A stretch of DNA of 51,630 nt from Pseudolysobacter sp964466115 (GCA_964466115.1 CAYXMH010000026.1:1-51630), one strand, 5' to 3'; shown: positions 1-8,081, counted from the first letter of the stretch. Notes: a model not told the origin generated them from the letters alone. Numbers and translations: made by a program.

Positions 1-2
1 AC

Positions 3-980
3 TTCAACACGATCACGAAACTCTTCAACAACCGCGATCCGGGACGCACCGGCATCACCGGCAATGGGTACAGCTTCGCCAACAACAATCCCATTATGTT
101 CTCGGATCCGAGTGGGTATCAGACCAGACCGGGGACGATGAATGACAATGAAAGCAGTGCCACGGTAAGAGCTTCTCGTCCACTGCCCAACTTTATTTTT
201 AATATTGCCGATAATGGAGAAGTGCGCGCTGTCTATCCTTATGGTCCCCCACCACCTCCGGTGAGCGCTGGGGTGAATGGCGTTGCCTCACACCGTGCGA
301 CAACTTCATCGCCAATCAGGCGTTCCACCGCGTCGCGTATCGGGCGTGCTATCAGAAACGATGTGGCTCGAGGTGTGAATCAGCTGGCTGCAGTGGCTCC
401 ACTTATTGCAGCGGTCGGGGCGACGGTGATCCTTCTTCCTGGCGTTCTTGAGGGAATTGAATCGCCAGGGGATGCAGCGAGAACCATTGAAACTCTTGCG
501 CAAGAGGCATCACCTGTGTTGGTCGAGGATTTGGTGGAGGATATCCCCCCGGTGGTAGAGGAGCTTAGTCCGGATTTGCTGGAGGAGGTTCCTCAGGTAG
601 AGCAGGCAGCAACAGATGCCATCCTGGAACATAATTTCGGTGTACTTGAGCAGGAATTCGAGGAATGCATTATGGGTAGGTGTAGGAATACAAATAGAAT
701 TTCGCTAGGGGGTGTTGTCGATTCAACAGGTCGAATTTTAGCCTTTGAAGAGGGTGCGCCATACTATCCCGGAAATTATCCCTCAACTGCAGCGCAAGTA
801 AGAGCCGGCGCTCTTCATTTTTTTGAATTAACGGAAATCAATCCGGAAAATGCTATTCCACGCATACTGGCAGGCGAAAAAATTGTTCCGCAATTGTCTC
901 TCTGGGCTTCTCGTACTCTTCCACCGGAAGCGCGGGAAATACTTGAGGCAACCATCAGAGCTTGGGAGGTGTTGCGATAA
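3..980 (+). CDS. Rhs/YD-repeat protein, C-terminal toxin-like tip (5' end outside window)
   Basis: The frame is open from the left edge and ends at 980, so the N-terminal bulk lies outside the window. The first codons read G-N-G-Y-S-F-A-N-N-N-P-I-M-F-S-D-P-S-G, which is the end of the Rhs-associated core domain with its D-P-x-G mark at 105-116. In Rhs proteins the segment after this mark is a variable effector, often a toxin. The tip here is about 285 residues. It has a proline run (about codon 50 after the mark), a hydrophobic stretch that could span a membrane, an acidic E/D/P-rich linker, and a C-terminal domain with an E-C-I-M-G-R-C motif. I do not recognise the tip family. It is more AT-rich than the core end, as expected for an exchanged cassette. 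The Rhs assignment is firm; toxicity is inferred. Confidence 0.75.
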   Translation, partial: FNTITKLFNNRDPGRTGITGNGYSFANNNPIMFSDPSGYQTRPGTMNDNESSATVRASRPLPNFIFNIADNGEVRAVYPYGPPPPPVSAGVNGVASHRATTSSPIRRSTASRIGRAIRNDVARGVNQLAAVAPLIAAVGATVILLPGVLEGIESPGDAARTIETLAQEASPVLVEDLVEDIPPVVEELSPDLLEEVPQVEQAATDAILEHNFGVLEQEFEECIMGRCRNTNRISLGGVVDSTGRILAFEEGAPYYPGNYPSTAAQVRAGALHFFELTEINPENAIPRILAGEKIVPQLSLWASRTLPPEAREILEATIRAWEVLR

Positions 981-1022
981 CTCGCCGCTTCAATTGACAA
1001 GTAACGCGTTAGATATTGGTAG

Positions 1023-1049
1023 GGCGCAACACCCGAAGGGCGTTGCGCC
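1023..1049. repeat. GC-rich hairpin
   Basis: An 8-bp perfect stem (GGCGCAAC with GTTGCGCC) encloses a CCC-GAA-GGG mini-stem. No T-run follows, so this looks more like a dispersed palindromic repeat than a classical terminator. It lies 43 bp after the Rhs stop codon and could still stop or protect that transcript. Confidence 0.5.
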
Positions 1050-1175
1050 GCATGTTTGCGGTGCAATTGACGACGACTCGCACCATCCAAATGAGGCCTT
1101 CTAATTTCCGGCATTTCGTGGCCTGATATTGGCGAGGGGAGTGCGTGGATTTGTGAAATAGATAGCGTGTCGCAG

Positions 1176-1226
1176 CACCCCCACCGGTGCGCTGCACGCA
1201 CCGACTCCCCCACCAAAGGGGGAGTG
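1176..1226. repeat. Dispersed C-rich palindromic repeat, copy 1
   Basis: The layout is CACCCCCACC, then a GGTGCG/CGCACC dyad, then GACTCCCCCACC and AAAGGGGGAGTG. A second copy with the same order of blocks lies at 24991-25041. This type of intergenic element is common in proteobacterial genomes. Confidence 0.55.
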
Positions 1227-1368
1227 AAGATCAAATTCGTGGAATCGGACCCAGATCGATACTGGTTAGGTGCGATATTCGGGATATAGACTTTCCTCTT
1301 TTGCTGCACTGCGATACGCTGGCGATACGGCCGGTTCACTGCGTTCCGGCGACTTTTCGCAAACTCCG

Positions 1369-4011
1369 ATGATGCAAGATATTTATGATCCGCAAGCGGT
1401 CGAGACCGCTGCGCAAGATTACTGGACGAAGACTCGCGCTTTTGAGGTGACGGAAGATCCTTTGAGGCCGAAATTTTATTGTCTCAGCATGTTGCCGTAT
1501 CCATCGGGTGCCTTGCATATGGGGCATGTGCGCAATTACACGATTGGCGATGTGATCAGCCGTTATCAGCGCATGCTTGGCAAGAACGTGTTGCAGCCGA
1601 TGGGTTGGGATGCGTTTGGCTTACCGGCGGAAAACGCAGCGATCAAGCACAACACTGCGCCGGCGAAATGGACTTACGCCAATATCGAGCATATGCGCGG
1701 ACAGCTACAGCGGCTCGGGTTCGCTTACGATTGGTCGCGGGAACTGGCTACTTGCCGCCCCGATTATTATCGGTGGGAACAAGTGATGTTTACGCGCTTG
1801 TTTAAAAAGGGAATGGTGTATCGGAAGAATTCGGTGGTGAATTGGGATCCGGTCGATTACACCGTGTTGGCTAACGAGCAAGTGATTGACGGTCGAGGTT
1901 GGCGCTCCGGTGCTTTGGTCGAGCGGCGCGAGATTCCGCAGTGGTTCCTGAAAATAACCGCTTACGCGCAAGAATTGTTGGATCAATTGGATCGGCTGGA
2001 TGGTTGGCCCGATGCGGTTAAAACCATGCAGCGCAACTGGATCGGGCGCTCCGAAGGCTTGGAGTTGGAATTTCCGGTTGAAGGTGACGATCCACTGCGG
2101 GTGTATACAACGCGCCCTGACACGTTATTGGGCGTGACGTATGTGGCCGTTGCGGCGGAGCATCCATTGGCGCTTAAAGCGGCGATAAAGAATCCCGCTT
2201 TGGCTGCGTTTATTGAGGAATGCCGACATGCTGGTGTGGCCGAAGCTGCATTGGAAACGCAGGAAAAGCGCGGTGTACCTACTGGGCTGTACGCGCTGCA
2301 TCCGGTCAGCGGCGAACGCATTCCGGTTTGGGTCGCGAATTTCGTATTGATGGGTTATGGCACCGGTGCGGTGATGGCCGTGCCCGCGCACGATCAGCGC
2401 GATTGGGAATTTGCCACCAAGTACCAATTACCAATTAAGCAAGTGATTGCGCCGATTTCCGGGAATCAGGCGGGTGCGACCCCCGATCTTAAAAAACAAG
2501 CCTATACCGATCACGGTGTATTAGTGAATTCCGGCCAATACGATGGGCTGGATTTTGATCAGGCGTTTTCTGCCATTGCGCAGCGATTTGAAACTGCGGG
2601 CAAGGGCAAACGCAAAGTCAATTTCCGCTTGCGCGATTGGGGTGTCAGTCGCCAGCGTTATTGGGGTTGCCCGATTCCGATTATTTATTGCGTCAAGTGC
2701 GATGCGGTGCCGGTGCCGGAAGATCAGTTGCCGGTGGTGCTGCCGGAAGATGTGGCGTTTTCCGGTGTGCAATCTCCGATTAAAGCGGATCCGGAATGGC
2801 GTAAATGTCTCTGCCCACAATGCGGTGGGCCGGCTGAGCGTGAAACCGATACGTTCGATACGTTTATGGAATCGAGCTGGTATTACGCGCGGTATTGTTC
2901 ACCCGGTGCCAACGCCCAAGTTGATGAGCGCGTTAATTATTGGCTGCCGGTGGATCAATACATCGGCGGTATTGAACACGCCATTTTACATTTGTTGTAT
3001 TTTCGCTTTTATCACAAATTGTTAAGAGATGCAGGTTTGGTGCAGACCGACGAGCCGGCGACCAACTTGTTGTGTCAAGGAATGGTGATTGCCGAAACCT
3101 ATTTCCGCGAACAAGCCGATGGCGGAAAAGCCTGGTTTAATCCCGATGAGGTTACCGTTGTTCGTGATAGCCACGGACAGATCACCGGGGCGACATTAGC
3201 CCGCGATGGCCAGCCGGTGTGCATCGGCGGCATTGAGAAGATGTCGAAATCGAAGAACAACGGCGTTGATCCGCAAACCATGGTCGATAAGTACGGCGCC
3301 GATACGGTGCGCTTGTTTTCGATGTTTGCGGCACCGGCGGAATTGTCGCTGGAATGGCGCGAAACCGGGGTTGAGGGTGCGTATCGGTTTATTCGGCGGT
3401 TGTGGGCGTATTGCCACGAGGTTTTAAAAGCTCCGGGTAAACCCTCTGCTGCTGCGGTATGGATTCGTGAGCAGGCCGATAAGGAAACAATTGCGTTGCG
3501 TCGGGATGTACATTCTTTGTTGACACAAGCGAATTACGACTACGAACGCAAGCAATTCAACACGGTGGTGTCGGCGGGCATGAAATTGTTGAATGCGTTG
3601 GATGCATTTGGTGCTTCATCTGGGCGCGTTGGCGCTACGGATGCAGATTCATTCACGAATCAACAGCGTGTCTATGCGCGCGATGAGGGCTTGTCTATAT
3701 TGCTACGTCTGCTTTCTCCGGTGATCCCACATGTCTGCCATGCGTTGTGGGGCGCTTTGTATAAGGGGTCGATCGAAAGCCTGGGTTGGCCAAAACCGGA
3801 TGCGGATGCGTTGAAAAAAGAATCGGTTACGCTGGCGGTGCAGATTAACGGTAAACTGCGTGGCACGGTGGAAGTGTCCGTCAATGCCGTGCGAGAAGAG
3901 ATTGAAAAACTGGCGGTGTCGGAACCGAATGTCGCGAAATTTTTGGAAGGGATGACGATCAAGAAAATCATCGTTGTCCCGGGGAAAATTGTGAACTTGG
4001 TCGTAGGGTAA
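1369..4011 (+). CDS. leuS: Leucyl-tRNA synthetase
   Basis: Class I aminoacyl-tRNA synthetase that charges tRNA-Leu in the cytoplasm. The HIGH-type motif H-M-G-H is at residues 50-53 and K-M-S-K-S at about 624-628. The editing insertion (T-T-R-P-D-T and D-Q-R-D-W-E-F) lies between them, and the C-terminus ends in L-V-V-G as in E. coli LeuS. The product is 880 aa against 860 in E. coli. I place the start at the tandem ATGATG (1369/1372), where family similarity begins; a longer in-frame start at 1270 adds 33 unrelated residues. A C-x2-C pair near residue 441 and a C-x2-C pair near 482 suggest a zinc-binding insertion of the kind seen in some LeuRS but not in E. coli. It heads the leuS-lptE-holA-nadD run. 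Confidence 0.97.
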   Translation: MMQDIYDPQAVETAAQDYWTKTRAFEVTEDPLRPKFYCLSMLPYPSGALHMGHVRNYTIGDVISRYQRMLGKNVLQPMGWDAFGLPAENAAIKHNTAPAKWTYANIEHMRGQLQRLGFAYDWSRELATCRPDYYRWEQVMFTRLFKKGMVYRKNSVVNWDPVDYTVLANEQVIDGRGWRSGALVERREIPQWFLKITAYAQELLDQLDRLDGWPDAVKTMQRNWIGRSEGLELEFPVEGDDPLRVYTTRPDTLLGVTYVAVAAEHPLALKAAIKNPALAAFIEECRHAGVAEAALETQEKRGVPTGLYALHPVSGERIPVWVANFVLMGYGTGAVMAVPAHDQRDWEFATKYQLPIKQVIAPISGNQAGATPDLKKQAYTDHGVLVNSGQYDGLDFDQAFSAIAQRFETAGKGKRKVNFRLRDWGVSRQRYWGCPIPIIYCVKCDAVPVPEDQLPVVLPEDVAFSGVQSPIKADPEWRKCLCPQCGGPAERETDTFDTFMESSWYYARYCSPGANAQVDERVNYWLPVDQYIGGIEHAILHLLYFRFYHKLLRDAGLVQTDEPATNLLCQGMVIAETYFREQADGGKAWFNPDEVTVVRDSHGQITGATLARDGQPVCIGGIEKMSKSKNNGVDPQTMVDKYGADTVRLFSMFAAPAELSLEWRETGVEGAYRFIRRLWAYCHEVLKAPGKPSAAAVWIREQADKETIALRRDVHSLLTQANYDYERKQFNTVVSAGMKLLNALDAFGASSGRVGATDADSFTNQQRVYARDEGLSILLRLLSPVIPHVCHALWGALYKGSIESLGWPKPDADALKKESVTLAVQINGKLRGTVEVSVNAVREEIEKLAVSEPNVAKFLEGMTIKKIIVVPGKIVNLVVG

Positions 4012-4070
4012 GCTTAACTAGCTTGAAATCAGAAAATATTTTTCAGCCTCTTCAAAGAGCCGCAATCATT

Positions 4071-4583
4071 ATGAAGCGTCTGCTAACGAAAGTCGGTTTT
4101 TTAGTCATCGGTTGTGGGCTGCTGACCGCTTGCGGGTTTCACCTGCGCAACGAGGCGCGCTTGCCCAACGGCATGACGCGGGTGCATATCGATATTGCCG
4201 ATCCGATCAGTCCGCTCAAACGCAATCTCAAGGCGGCGTTGCAGCGCTCCGGTGCCAGCGTGGAGGAGGCGGCGGGAGAGGGAATTACCGAGCTTAAAAT
4301 TCCGGTAGTGGCGCTGAGCCCGGAAGTGCAAGCGGTGGGCGCCACGGCGCGCGTGCGGCAATTTGTGATGCTCTACCATGTCGAGATCGAAGCGGTGGGT
4401 GCAAACGGGAAAACGTTGTTGCCAAAACAAACGGTGGAGCTCTCGCGTGAGTTTACGTTTGATGAAACGCAAGCGCTTGGCACCGCGCAAGTGCAAGAGG
4501 ATTTGAAGAAACAAATGGAACGCGACATGGTGCAGGCGATTTTGCGGCGATTGGAAGCGGTGGGGCGGGTCACTGGCGCTTAA
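4071..4583 (+). CDS. lptE: LPS-assembly lipoprotein LptE
   Basis: Outer-membrane lipoprotein that plugs and assembles the LptD barrel for delivery of lipopolysaccharide to the cell surface. From the ATG at 4071 the protein begins with a lysine/arginine-containing signal peptide and an L-T-A-C lipobox, followed by G-F-H-L-R, the typical start of mature LptE. Length is 170 aa, in the family's usual range. A TTG start at 4023 would put 16 residues before the signal peptide and is less likely; the ATG has an AAAGAG-like site upstream. It follows leuS by 59 bp and precedes holA, the conserved order. Confidence 0.93.
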   Translation: MKRLLTKVGFLVIGCGLLTACGFHLRNEARLPNGMTRVHIDIADPISPLKRNLKAALQRSGASVEEAAGEGITELKIPVVALSPEVQAVGATARVRQFVMLYHVEIEAVGANGKTLLPKQTVELSREFTFDETQALGTAQVQEDLKKQMERDMVQAILRRLEAVGRVTGA

Positions 4584-4641
4584 GCTTGTTTGGTTGTCGG
4601 TTTGTTGGCATCCCCGCTGTTTTATTTAAGGCGTACGTAGA

Positions 4642-4742
4642 GTTAAAGACCGTTCATGGTTCGACAAGCTCACCACGAACGGTCTTTAACTTTACGCGTG
4701 CTTTAGTTTTACGTTCGTGGTGAGCTTGTCGAACCATGAACG
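4642..4742. repeat. REP-like 31-bp perfect inverted repeat pair
   Basis: Positions 4651-4681 and 4712-4742 are perfect reverse complements over 31 bp, with the core GTTCGTGGTGAGCTTGTCGA. The first copy also sits inside its own dyad: 4642-4655 pairs with 4677-4690 over 14 bp. This core is a widespread dispersed repeat in proteobacteria (recalled). It lies between lptE and holA and could form a large cruciform or mRNA hairpin. Translated, the second copy gives the V-S-L-S-N-H-E string of an in-frame extension of holA from 4717, which argues against that upstream start. Confidence 0.85.
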
Positions 4743-4791
4743 GCTTTCCAGAACGCATTCGGATTGGTTAAGTCAAACTCTCATCGATTGC

Positions 4792-5826
4792 ATGCCAACC
4801 ACACTCAATCAACTCCACAAACACCTCGCAGGTTCGGAGCTCAAGCCTGCTTATTTGCTTGCTGGCGAAGAACATTTATTGGTTTTGGAAGCCGCCGATG
4901 CGCTTAGGGCGCGCGCACGTGCATTAGGTTACGCCGAGCGCGAAGTATTGGACGCAGAAGGCAGCTTTGATTGGAACGAATTAACCCAAAGTGCTTGCGC
5001 CATGTCGCTGTTTGCAGCGCGCAAGGTGATCGATTTGCGTTTGCCGACGGGTAAGCCTGGTAAAGATGGCGCCGCCGCCATCGAGGACTATTGCACCAAT
5101 CCGCCACCGGATACGGTGCTGTTGATCACCTGCACGCAATGGAGCAAAGCCCATGCCGTGGCATGGGTTTCGTCGCTGGAACGCATTGGTCTGTTCATTC
5201 CGATCTGGCCGCTTAAAGTCAATGAATTGTTCGATTGGATTCAGGCGCGGTTGCTAAGCCGCGGTCTTAAACCCACACGCGATGCGGTGACGCTGTTTGT
5301 CGATCGCATGGAAGGCAATTTACTGGCGGCGGCGCAGGAGATCGATAAGTTGGCCTTGCTTTGCCCGTCTGGCCAAGTCGATGCGCAAGCCATAGAAAAT
5401 TTAGTCGCCGACTCGGCGCGCTTCGATGCGTTTAGGCTCACCGATGCGGTTTGTGTTGGTGATGCCGCTCGCGGGTTGCGCATTCTGCAGGGATTGCGAG
5501 CGGAGGGAGAACAAGTTCCGGCCCTGCTCGGTTGGGTTCTAAATCAACTGCAACTATTGGTTAGGCTCGCCAAAGCAGGCTCGCTTGCTGCCGCGTTTCG
5601 CAACGAGCGCGTATGGCCGGCACGCGAAGGAATTTACCGTAAGGCATTAACGCGTGGTGATCATCAGCACTGGCAGCGCTGTTTGATTAAGGCCGCACAG
5701 ATTGATCGAATCAGTAAAGGGCGCGCAGCAGGGGATGCCTGGCGTGAGTTGGAGCGCTTGCTGCTTGCCATGGCGTTACCGCAGACACCGGCAAATGACT
5801 GGATTGCGATGGGCACGTATGGTTGA
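4792..5826 (+). CDS. holA: DNA polymerase III delta subunit (clamp loader)
   Basis: Delta subunit of the gamma/tau clamp-loader complex; it opens the beta sliding clamp during replication. The N-terminal part has the family pattern P-A-Y-L-L-A-G-E-E-H-L-L (residues about 17-29), and the middle contains the delta-typical R-M-E-G-N-L-L-A-A-A-Q-E-I-D-K-L. Length is 344 aa against 343 in E. coli. I chose the ATG at 4792; an in-frame start at 4717 lies inside the REP-like repeat and would add repeat-encoded residues. It lies between lptE and nadD, the conserved order in gammaproteobacteria. Confidence 0.95.
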   Translation: MPTTLNQLHKHLAGSELKPAYLLAGEEHLLVLEAADALRARARALGYAEREVLDAEGSFDWNELTQSACAMSLFAARKVIDLRLPTGKPGKDGAAAIEDYCTNPPPDTVLLITCTQWSKAHAVAWVSSLERIGLFIPIWPLKVNELFDWIQARLLSRGLKPTRDAVTLFVDRMEGNLLAAAQEIDKLALLCPSGQVDAQAIENLVADSARFDAFRLTDAVCVGDAARGLRILQGLRAEGEQVPALLGWVLNQLQLLVRLAKAGSLAAAFRNERVWPAREGIYRKALTRGDHQHWQRCLIKAAQIDRISKGRAAGDAWRELERLLLAMALPQTPANDWIAMGTYG

Positions 5827-5864
5827 TTCGACGCCATGAACTCTCCTGCGAAGTGAAACCGGTT

Positions 5865-6515
5865 ATGACCCAACCCATCGTGATTTTTGGCGGCACCTTT
5901 GATCCGGTGCACAATGGCCATTTGCGCGTGGCGTGGGAAGTGGCGGAAGCGTTGCATGCGCCGGTGCGCATCACTCCGTGCCGGCAACCGCCGCACCGCG
6001 CGCCACCCATAGCGACCGGCGAGGAGCGTGTGCAGATGCTGCGTTTAGCCCTGTTGGGGCAAGACCGGTTGTTGTTGGATCAGCGCGAACTGCACCGAGC
6101 AGGACCTTCCTTCACGATCGACACACTGGTGGAATTGCGCGCGGAGGTTGGCCCCGATCAACCCATCGTTCTTGTCGTAGGCACCGACGCCTTTGCGGGG
6201 TTTCCTTATTGGAAACGTTGGCAGGAATTATTCGATCTGGCGCATATGGTGGTTTTAACTCGCCCAGGCTCGGCCATCGCATTTCCGATCGAATTGCAAA
6301 GCGCCATTGAGCTGCGCAAAACCTTTGCGGTGGACGCCTTAAGCCAGGCGCCAGCCGGTCTGGTATTGCGTCTAAACGTTAGCGCATTGGATATCTCGGC
6401 TACAGCGGTACGGGAATTGCTGGCACAAGGTTTATCGCCGCGCTATTTGGTGCCGGATGCGTTATTGGCCGATGACACCGTTCTTTCGCCATATCGCAGA
6501 AGCAGGACCAGCTGA
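5865..6515 (+). CDS. nadD: Nicotinate-nucleotide adenylyltransferase
   Basis: Joins nicotinate mononucleotide and ATP to give deamido-NAD in NAD synthesis. Nucleotidyltransferase motifs are clear: G-G-T-F-D-P-V-H-N-G-H at the N-terminus (the H-x-G-H type site) and I-S-A-T-A-V-R-E near the C-terminus (the I-S-x-T-x-x-R motif). Length is 216 aa, close to the E. coli enzyme. I chose the ATG at 5865 because the conserved strand begins at residue 4; an upstream in-frame ATG at 5823 overlaps the end of holA. In most relatives the next gene is rsfS, but here about 2.4 kb of accessory sequence intervenes. Confidence 0.95.
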   Translation: MTQPIVIFGGTFDPVHNGHLRVAWEVAEALHAPVRITPCRQPPHRAPPIATGEERVQMLRLALLGQDRLLLDQRELHRAGPSFTIDTLVELRAEVGPDQPIVLVVGTDAFAGFPYWKRWQELFDLAHMVVLTRPGSAIAFPIELQSAIELRKTFAVDALSQAPAGLVLRLNVSALDISATAVRELLAQGLSPRYLVPDALLADDTVLSPYRRSRTS

Positions 6516-6527
6516 AGTCGGCATGTA

Positions 6528-6553
6528 CTGCCGCGCTCATTCGATTGCGGCAG
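6528..6553. terminator. Hairpin after nadD, weak terminator candidate
   Basis: A 7-bp stem (CTGCCGC with GCGGCAG) with a 12-nt loop lies 13 bp after the nadD stop. There is no T-run, so intrinsic termination is uncertain. It marks the boundary between the housekeeping run and the LRR gene. Confidence 0.35.
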
Positions 6554-6650
6554 GGTCGGTGCCGGCCCAATAGTTATAAATAGTTGTCCGCTTTGGGCAT
6601 CGAATTTCGTACTTATACAAGGAGTCCATTAATCCAAAGCGTAGGTTGGA

Positions 6651-7475
6651 ATGTATAAATTGGGTTGTATTGCGTTGATAATGTTGTGTGCCCCAGGAAG
6701 ATCGACAGCGCTGAGCTCCTCTTGGGAGAGAGACGCATTAATAAGTTTATACAACAGTACCGGTGGCCCCAATTGGACCGACCGATCACACTGGTTGGAG
6801 GGGAATGGTACGGAATGCACCTGGCACGGTGTGATATGCGATATGCCTGAAAATCATGTATTGGCGTTGCTTTTGTCAAATAATCATTTAATTGGCACCA
6901 TTCCCGTTGAGATATCGGCCTTGGCGTATTTGCAGATCGTGAGTTTAGCGAACAATCAGTTAAGCGGCTCAATCCCATCACCGATCAGTAGCGTGGGACT
7001 GGGTTACGTGGATCTTTCACACAATTTCTTGTCGGGGAACATTCCTTCGTTCGCCGGATTAAGCGGGCTAAGTGTATTTGATGTCAGCTTCAATAATCTG
7101 TCAGGGTCGATACCGAATTTAACAGGCTTAGCCAACTTGAATACGTTTTCTGTTAATTCTAATCAATTAACGGGACTTATCCCTTCCCTGGCGGGATTAA
7201 GCAATCTTCAGAGTTTCGACGCGCGAAACAATCATTTGAGCGGCTCGATTCCTTCGTTATCGGGTCTGTTCGCGCTGACACAGTTTTACGTAGGAGGCAA
7301 TGAATTGCATGGTTCCCCGCCAGGCCCTCCTGAAACAAATCGTTTAGCGAATGGGGGTTCCGTGATTTGTCCAAATCCGTTGGATCCGATCAACGATCCG
7401 GCATGGGATATGGCCACCGGGGTTACGCCTTGGTACAGCGCTTGCGATCCTATTTTTAGCAACGGCTTGGAATAA
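6651..7475 (+). CDS. Secreted plant-type leucine-rich-repeat protein
   Basis: 274 aa. It opens with a signal peptide (hydrophobic residues about 4-15, then an S-T-A-L-S region). Next comes a segment resembling the N-terminal cap of plant LRR proteins, W-T-D-R-S-H-W-L ... C-T-W-H-G-V-I-C-D (about residues 42-64). About seven repeats of the L-x-x-N-x-L-x-G-x-I-P type follow (residues 70-230). The C-terminus ends in C-D-P-I-F-S-N-G-L-E. I recall I-F-x-x-G-F-E-like tails on secreted proteins of Xanthomonadales-like bacteria, but their role is not known to me. LRR proteins bind other proteins; the partner here cannot be deduced. It converges on the minus-strand Gly-Gly peptide gene. Base composition is more AT-rich than nadD, consistent with acquisition. 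Confidence 0.8.
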   Translation: MYKLGCIALIMLCAPGRSTALSSSWERDALISLYNSTGGPNWTDRSHWLEGNGTECTWHGVICDMPENHVLALLLSNNHLIGTIPVEISALAYLQIVSLANNQLSGSIPSPISSVGLGYVDLSHNFLSGNIPSFAGLSGLSVFDVSFNNLSGSIPNLTGLANLNTFSVNSNQLTGLIPSLAGLSNLQSFDARNNHLSGSIPSLSGLFALTQFYVGGNELHGSPPGPPETNRLANGGSVICPNPLDPINDPAWDMATGVTPWYSACDPIFSNGLE

Positions 7476-7544
7476 TTAATCAATTGACGCTACGGTTTAT
7501 TCGAGGGTTTATTCGAGCGTCGTTCGGTGTTTGCATCAAGGATG

Positions 7545-7573
7545 CGACAACTACCCAGCGCGGGTAGTTGTCG
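7545..7573. terminator. 12-bp perfect hairpin between convergent genes
   Basis: CGACAACTACCC (7545-7556) pairs perfectly with GGGTAGTTGTCG (7562-7573), with a 5-nt loop. It sits between the LRR gene and the minus-strand peptide gene and is placed to end both transcripts. T-runs on either side are poor, so efficiency is unknown. A direct repeat GTTTATTCGAG lies just before it, near 7497-7518. Confidence 0.55.
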
Positions 7574-7604
7574 TTCTGACGGATGGACTCGGTCCTAATG
7601 AGCG

Positions 7605-7778
7605 TCAGCCTTTGCCCAAGGGGGCGTATTCAGGCGGTGGCTTTGGAAATTGGAAATCCGGGTCCGAAATCGGAAACGGATTGCCATCCCAGTAAACCGG
7701 TACATTGCCGCAATCGGCGTTGCCGCCGGTTACCACCGACAACTCGATTTTGCTTAACTCGCGAATGGAATTGTTCAT
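7605..7778 (-). CDS. Double-glycine-leader peptide precursor (bacteriocin-like), 57 aa
   Basis: The minus-strand ATG at 7776-7778 has an AAGGAA ribosome binding site at 7786-7791. The product begins MNNSIRELSKIELSVVTGG, a 19-residue leader of the double-glycine type: E-L at 7-8, E-L at 12-13, a hydrophobic residue at 16, G-G at 18-19. Such leaders are cut after G-G by C39-peptidase ABC exporters. The predicted 38-residue core is proline-rich (9 Pro), with one Cys, a P-V-Y-W motif, an S-D-P motif and a K-P-P-P stretch. Its leader matches that of the plus-strand peptide at 8215-8460 at 9 of 19 positions, with no gaps. Export and antimicrobial activity are inferred; a signalling peptide is possible. 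No immunity gene is recognised beside it. Confidence 0.8.
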   Translation of the reverse strand: MNNSIRELSKIELSVVTGGNADCGNVPVYWDGNPFPISDPDFQFPKPPPEYAPLGKG

Positions 7779-7897
7779 TTACTCGTTCCTTAATGATTCA
7801 AAAAAAGCTTCCCTGCGTTAAACAATAATTTTGCCGTGGGTTCCACTTCCCGTAATGAGAGGCGGATGTATTACCGTTTATTTCCTTTTCTCCTGAA

Positions 7898-7934
7898 GCG
7901 CACGACCCGCTATAAATTAAGTGCGTAAAACGGG
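7898..7934 (-). promoter_or_regulatory. Duplicated upstream element, copy serving the minus-strand peptide gene
   Basis: Read on the minus strand, this is CCCG-TTTTACGCACTTAATTTATAGCG-GGTCGTGCGC. The same sequence, with one substitution and a 2-bp length change, occurs on the plus strand at 8082-8120. Each copy lies about 95-120 bp upstream of a double-glycine peptide gene and in the same orientation relative to it. The AATTTATAG core is -10-like, but I see no conserved -35 at the right spacing, so an activator site or a mixed promoter/operator is plausible. No target-site duplication is visible at the ends. Confidence 0.6.
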
Positions 7935-8081
7935 CGCGAAAGCGGACAAGTTTTTATCGTCCGTGGGAGACGAGCGACAGGCGTTGAACGCATTTGCGAG
8001 CCGCACCGAAATCGGCGTGTGATCCACAACACAGCAATTGAAAAATTTTGTTTCGCGGCGAAAATTTTATGTCCGCAATTA
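7935..8081. other. Spacer between the two duplicated upstream elements
   Basis: No gene is seen. The similarity of the flanking elements continues weakly inward (a shared GCGGACA and A/T-run on each side). An AT-rich near-palindrome, AAAATTTTG ... CGAAAATTTT, lies at about 8042-8070. The stretch probably belongs to the control region of the divergent peptide genes. Confidence 0.4.

Larger units (their letters stand above)
981..1368. other. Intergenic stretch after the Rhs tip; no immunity gene recognised
   Basis: No convincing gene is seen here on either strand. The stretch holds a hairpin at 1023-1049 and a palindromic repeat at 1176-1226. Rhs toxin tips usually have a small immunity gene directly downstream, and none with a clear ribosome binding site or protein-like composition is visible. 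The upstream in-frame extension of leuS (from 1270) has no family similarity and overlaps this region. Confidence 0.5.

Noticed and set aside
815..1339. 174-codon minus-strand frame opposite the Rhs tip and intergenic repeats, as a possible immunity gene
   Set aside because: It overlaps the toxin coding region and the repeats, with shadow-like composition and no ribosome site.
7583..7828. 81-codon plus-strand frame over the 57-aa peptide gene
   Set aside because: No ribosome site or protein-like pattern; the minus strand carries the leader motif and a ribosome site.
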